Source: Methanobacteriota archaeon (lineage in GTDB: Archaea; Thermoplasmatota; E2; DHVEG-1). Taken from it: a stretch of 5,400 nucleotides of DNA. A program made the translations under genes and the position numbers. Where the stretch lies: assembly GCA_026394435.1 (NCBI GenBank), contig JAPKYG010000015.1:1-5400 (forward strand), in the 5' to 3' direction. The notes below the pieces were generated by a model. That model made no database searches. It was not told the origin of the DNA and saw only the letters and a program-made list of their open reading frames with translations. Positions within the stretch are counted from its first letter, which is position 1. Every line of letters starts with the position of its first letter. This document shows positions 3,145 through 5,400 of this stretch, piece after piece.

Positions 3145-5400
3145 TCACATCCAGGCATCCAATCCTTTCTGCTCTGTTGCAGCTATATCAGATAACCCAA
3201 ATGCGCCCTGCACGTAGTTCTCAACCATCTTCTTATACCACTCAAGATCGATTTCTTTGCGATCCTTCACCAGGTCGACCGGGTACATGTAATCAATCGG
3301 CTTTACCCCGCTTTTTGACGGCTTTGCGATACCGGGTAACGGTTTTTTCGTGATTACAAACTTCATCTTTACCCTGGTTCGAATCGGCCGGCCAAGCAGT
3401 TTCTCAAGTGCCTCCGCACGCTTCCCAAACGTCGATGACGATCCATCCTGATTCAATTTATATCGCTTCTCCGGCTGAACCGCCTGCACCAGGGTTAAAT
3501 CATTCAAATCAACGTTCGAAAGATCCAGCCGAGAGACAATTTCTCTTGTCTTATTCTTAATACTATTCTTCACCGCAGCTCGTGCGTCGTCTTCTTTTTC
3601 CCAACTTGGGTTCTCTTTTAGCACCGTCATCATGATTTCTGCAAGAACCTTGCGCGCGATATTTGCCTTATCCGATCCTTTGAAATTGTTTCCCTTCGTA
3701 GTCATCTCTATTTTTCCGTTTTTCGCATCAAAAATCAGGTAGTTCTTATGCTTGACAAAGATCATCCCATCATGCTGCTCTGCCTCTAATTCAAAATCAG
3801 GGTACTTCAGCTCTTTCTGCCATTTCAGGTTACACTGTTTTATTGCAGCTAAGGCAACCTCTGGTTTGGTGATCCATTTGTCGTCTTCAGGGCTAAGTAA
3901 GGCGCCTAATGCTTTGGAAAACTCAGGGATGTTCCCCACGGAACGAGAACAACCCATGTAAATTCCATCGGTATCCCCGTACACCACCCGAATGTTCTCG
4001 TTGTTTAGATAATCTAGAGTATCAGCAAGGATCATCTGTCCTTTCGTGGTAATTGCTGCCGCACCCCAGAGATTAAACTGTCTGCCGGTAACGGTCGGTG
4101 CAGCTAAGATGCCATGAGTTCCTGCGTTCCTGGCACCCTTCATGCTCTGATACATCATTTTTAGGCGGGTCAATTCAACGTTCCGTGCTTTGGTTTTCGC
4201 ATCTTTCAACTCTCGTTTTATCTTAGCTATCATGTTCATGATGCCGGTCATCGCACAGTTGACGACGCCAGGGTTCGTGTCGATCCGTACTCCGATCATG
4301 TACCCTTTATCAGCGTAGGAATCCTCAGGGGTTATCTTTCGCCAGAGCACATCTCTGTCTTTGAAGAACTCGTCCGGCAGCTTCTTCAGCCACACCCAGG
4401 CATCCGGTGATTCATTCTTTTTGGCTAGTTTTACAGTATCTGCACCAATGTTCATTGCTTTTAGAATCGTTGGGTACATCGCACCGACATCAGCGACCAC
4501 CACGTGATACCAGGGGATGAAATGCGAATTTGCCTCCTTGTCAGGTTTAATGGTCATGCCACCAGGCATATGGTAGTTCACGACATCCTCGTCGTCATCA
4601 CTCTGCTGCTCTTTATAGATCACCTGTGGGTATTCTACCCAGTCAGGCATCTCCTCACCGTACTTCAACACCCGGACAAAATCTTTTGACAACTGCTCCC
4701 TTCGTTTCTTCGCCAGTCGAATAATCTCATCTTTCGTCGTCTGCCCTCCAAAGTCCTTTACCAAGACCTGCGAGACTGATTTCACGCGACAAATCGGTGG
4801 AATAATCTTTTTATGTGCGACCCCCCGGAGCAACGCCATGTGATCCCACATGTTCACCGCGCCAGAAGAAAGCAACATGTCAAATGGCATACACGTCGTA
4901 AACGACAGCGGCAGCGCCTGTGAAATCAAATTCAAGGTGACTCCTATCTGCTCCTGGACATCCTGCTTGTTATACGTCATTGTCCGGTCATCAAGTTTAA
5001 TCTCCGATGGTGCTAAATACACTCGATTTTCAACAAGGACATTGAGAAACGGAGCCAGGGTTTTTAACCGGAAATCATCGAGCCATGGGTAGAACTTTCG
5101 TGCAGCAAGATACGTATCAAAACTACTTGGATAAACCTGCACAATTTCAGCACCCATGATACCAAAATGAAACGACTTATCCTCCCGGCAATACAGGCCA
5201 ACAAAATTCTGAAACGTTTTCTTCTCCTCAACCGACAATTGATCTGATTTGTTCTTAAGGAGCCAGTTGATCCGGCCATGCACATGGACGTTATCAAAAC
5301 CAACGATGTTATGTCCTGAGATGATATCAGCGTCTTTCGCAAGCTTGCAGAACGCCAGCAGATGAGCTATCTCCTCATCCACGGTACGGGAAAGATATTG
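3145..5400 (-). CDS. polB: Family-B DNA polymerase, N-terminus beyond the window
   Basis: This is a replicative DNA polymerase with 3'-5' proofreading. Numbering is from the GTG codon at 5382, but the frame stays open to the edge (QYLSRT precedes it) and exonuclease motif I is missing, so the gene begins outside. Seen are ExoII NIVGFD (25-30, Asp30) and ExoIII YNKQD (137-141, Asp141). Motif A is DVGAMYP (298-304), followed by NIGADT, matching the NVSPDT segment of archaeal enzymes. Motif C is YGDTDG (468-473, catalytic Asp470 and Asp472), with a KNY lysine-tyrosine element (546-548) and a KG element (563-564). The motif B region reads KGARNAGTHG (415-424) instead of KxxxNSxYG, a clear departure. 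All visible catalytic carboxylates are present, so the enzyme should be active. The last eight residues QKGLDAWM fit a PCNA-binding PIP box. Spacing between motifs is longer than in Thermococcales PolB. No intein or frameshift is visible. Confidence 0.95.
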   Translation of the reverse strand, partial: QYLSRTVDEEIAHLLAFCKLAKDADIISGHNIVGFDNVHVHGRINWLLKNKSDQLSVEEKKTFQNFVGLYCREDKSFHFGIMGAEIVQVYPSSFDTYLAARKFYPWLDDFRLKTLAPFLNVLVENRVYLAPSEIKLDDRTMTYNKQDVQEQIGVTLNLISQALPLSFTTCMPFDMLLSSGAVNMWDHMALLRGVAHKKIIPPICRVKSVSQVLVKDFGGQTTKDEIIRLAKKRREQLSKDFVRVLKYGEEMPDWVEYPQVIYKEQQSDDDEDVVNYHMPGGMTIKPDKEANSHFIPWYHVVVADVGAMYPTILKAMNIGADTVKLAKKNESPDAWVWLKKLPDEFFKDRDVLWRKITPEDSYADKGYMIGVRIDTNPGVVNCAMTGIMNMIAKIKRELKDAKTKARNVELTRLKMMYQSMKGARNAGTHGILAAPTVTGRQFNLWGAAAITTKGQMILADTLDYLNNENIRVVYGDTDGIYMGCSRSVGNIPEFSKALGALLSPEDDKWITKPEVALAAIKQCNLKWQKELKYPDFELEAEQHDGMIFVKHKNYLIFDAKNGKIEMTTKGNNFKGSDKANIARKVLAEIMMTVLKENPSWEKEDDARAAVKNSIKNKTREIVSRLDLSNVDLNDLTLVQAVQPEKRYKLNQDGSSSTFGKRAEALEKLLGRPIRTRVKMKFVITKKPLPGIAKPSKSGVKPIDYMYPVDLVKDRKEIDLEWYKKMVENYVQGAFGLSDIAATEQKGLDAWM

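Noticed and set aside
5380..5382. GTG as the true start of the polymerase.
   Set aside because: The frame continues upstream to the window edge, and the exonuclease domain lacks its first motif if begun here.

Overview
The window is chromosomal DNA from an archaeon, most likely a euryarchaeote. The evidence is a family-B replicative polymerase ending in a PIP-like motif, an archaeal/eukaryotic-type primase large subunit (PriL) with Fe-S cysteines, TATA-like boxes in place of -35/-10 promoters, T-tract terminators, and a tRNA without an encoded CCA. The extracytoplasmic beta-domain protein near the left end resembles surface modules known to me from methanogen and Thermoplasmatota genomes. I cannot fix the lineage more closely from the sequence alone.

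Left part (1-900): a short exported protein is encoded leftward at 246-692. It has its own TATA box, a Shine-Dalgarno-like site and a hairpin plus T-tract terminator. Beyond the terminator, a palindromic TATA-like element precedes what may be the first seven codons of another leftward gene at the window edge. The stretch 760-918 shows no gene.

Middle part (919-2709): a tRNA with a CAU anticodon lies on the minus strand at 919-992. It diverges from a rightward pair, priL (DNA primase large subunit) and tmk (thymidylate kinase). The pair overlaps by ATGA and is probably translationally coupled.

Right part (2710-5400): a leftward unit converges on priL-tmk. It holds a large family-B DNA polymerase, whose N-terminus lies beyond the right edge, followed by a small uncharacterised ORF with a strongly acidic tail. 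A hairpin and T9 tract end the unit. The 2710-3144 stretch is rich in inverted repeats.

Together, the primase subunit, dTMP kinase and polymerase form a small DNA-replication neighbourhood: primer synthesis, dTTP precursor supply and chain elongation. The points most worth a second look are the divergent polymerase motif B, the small acidic-tailed ORF with a hairpin at its 5' end, and the CxxCxxC motif in the exported protein. I saw no mobile element, CRISPR array or clear evidence of a wholly new system.
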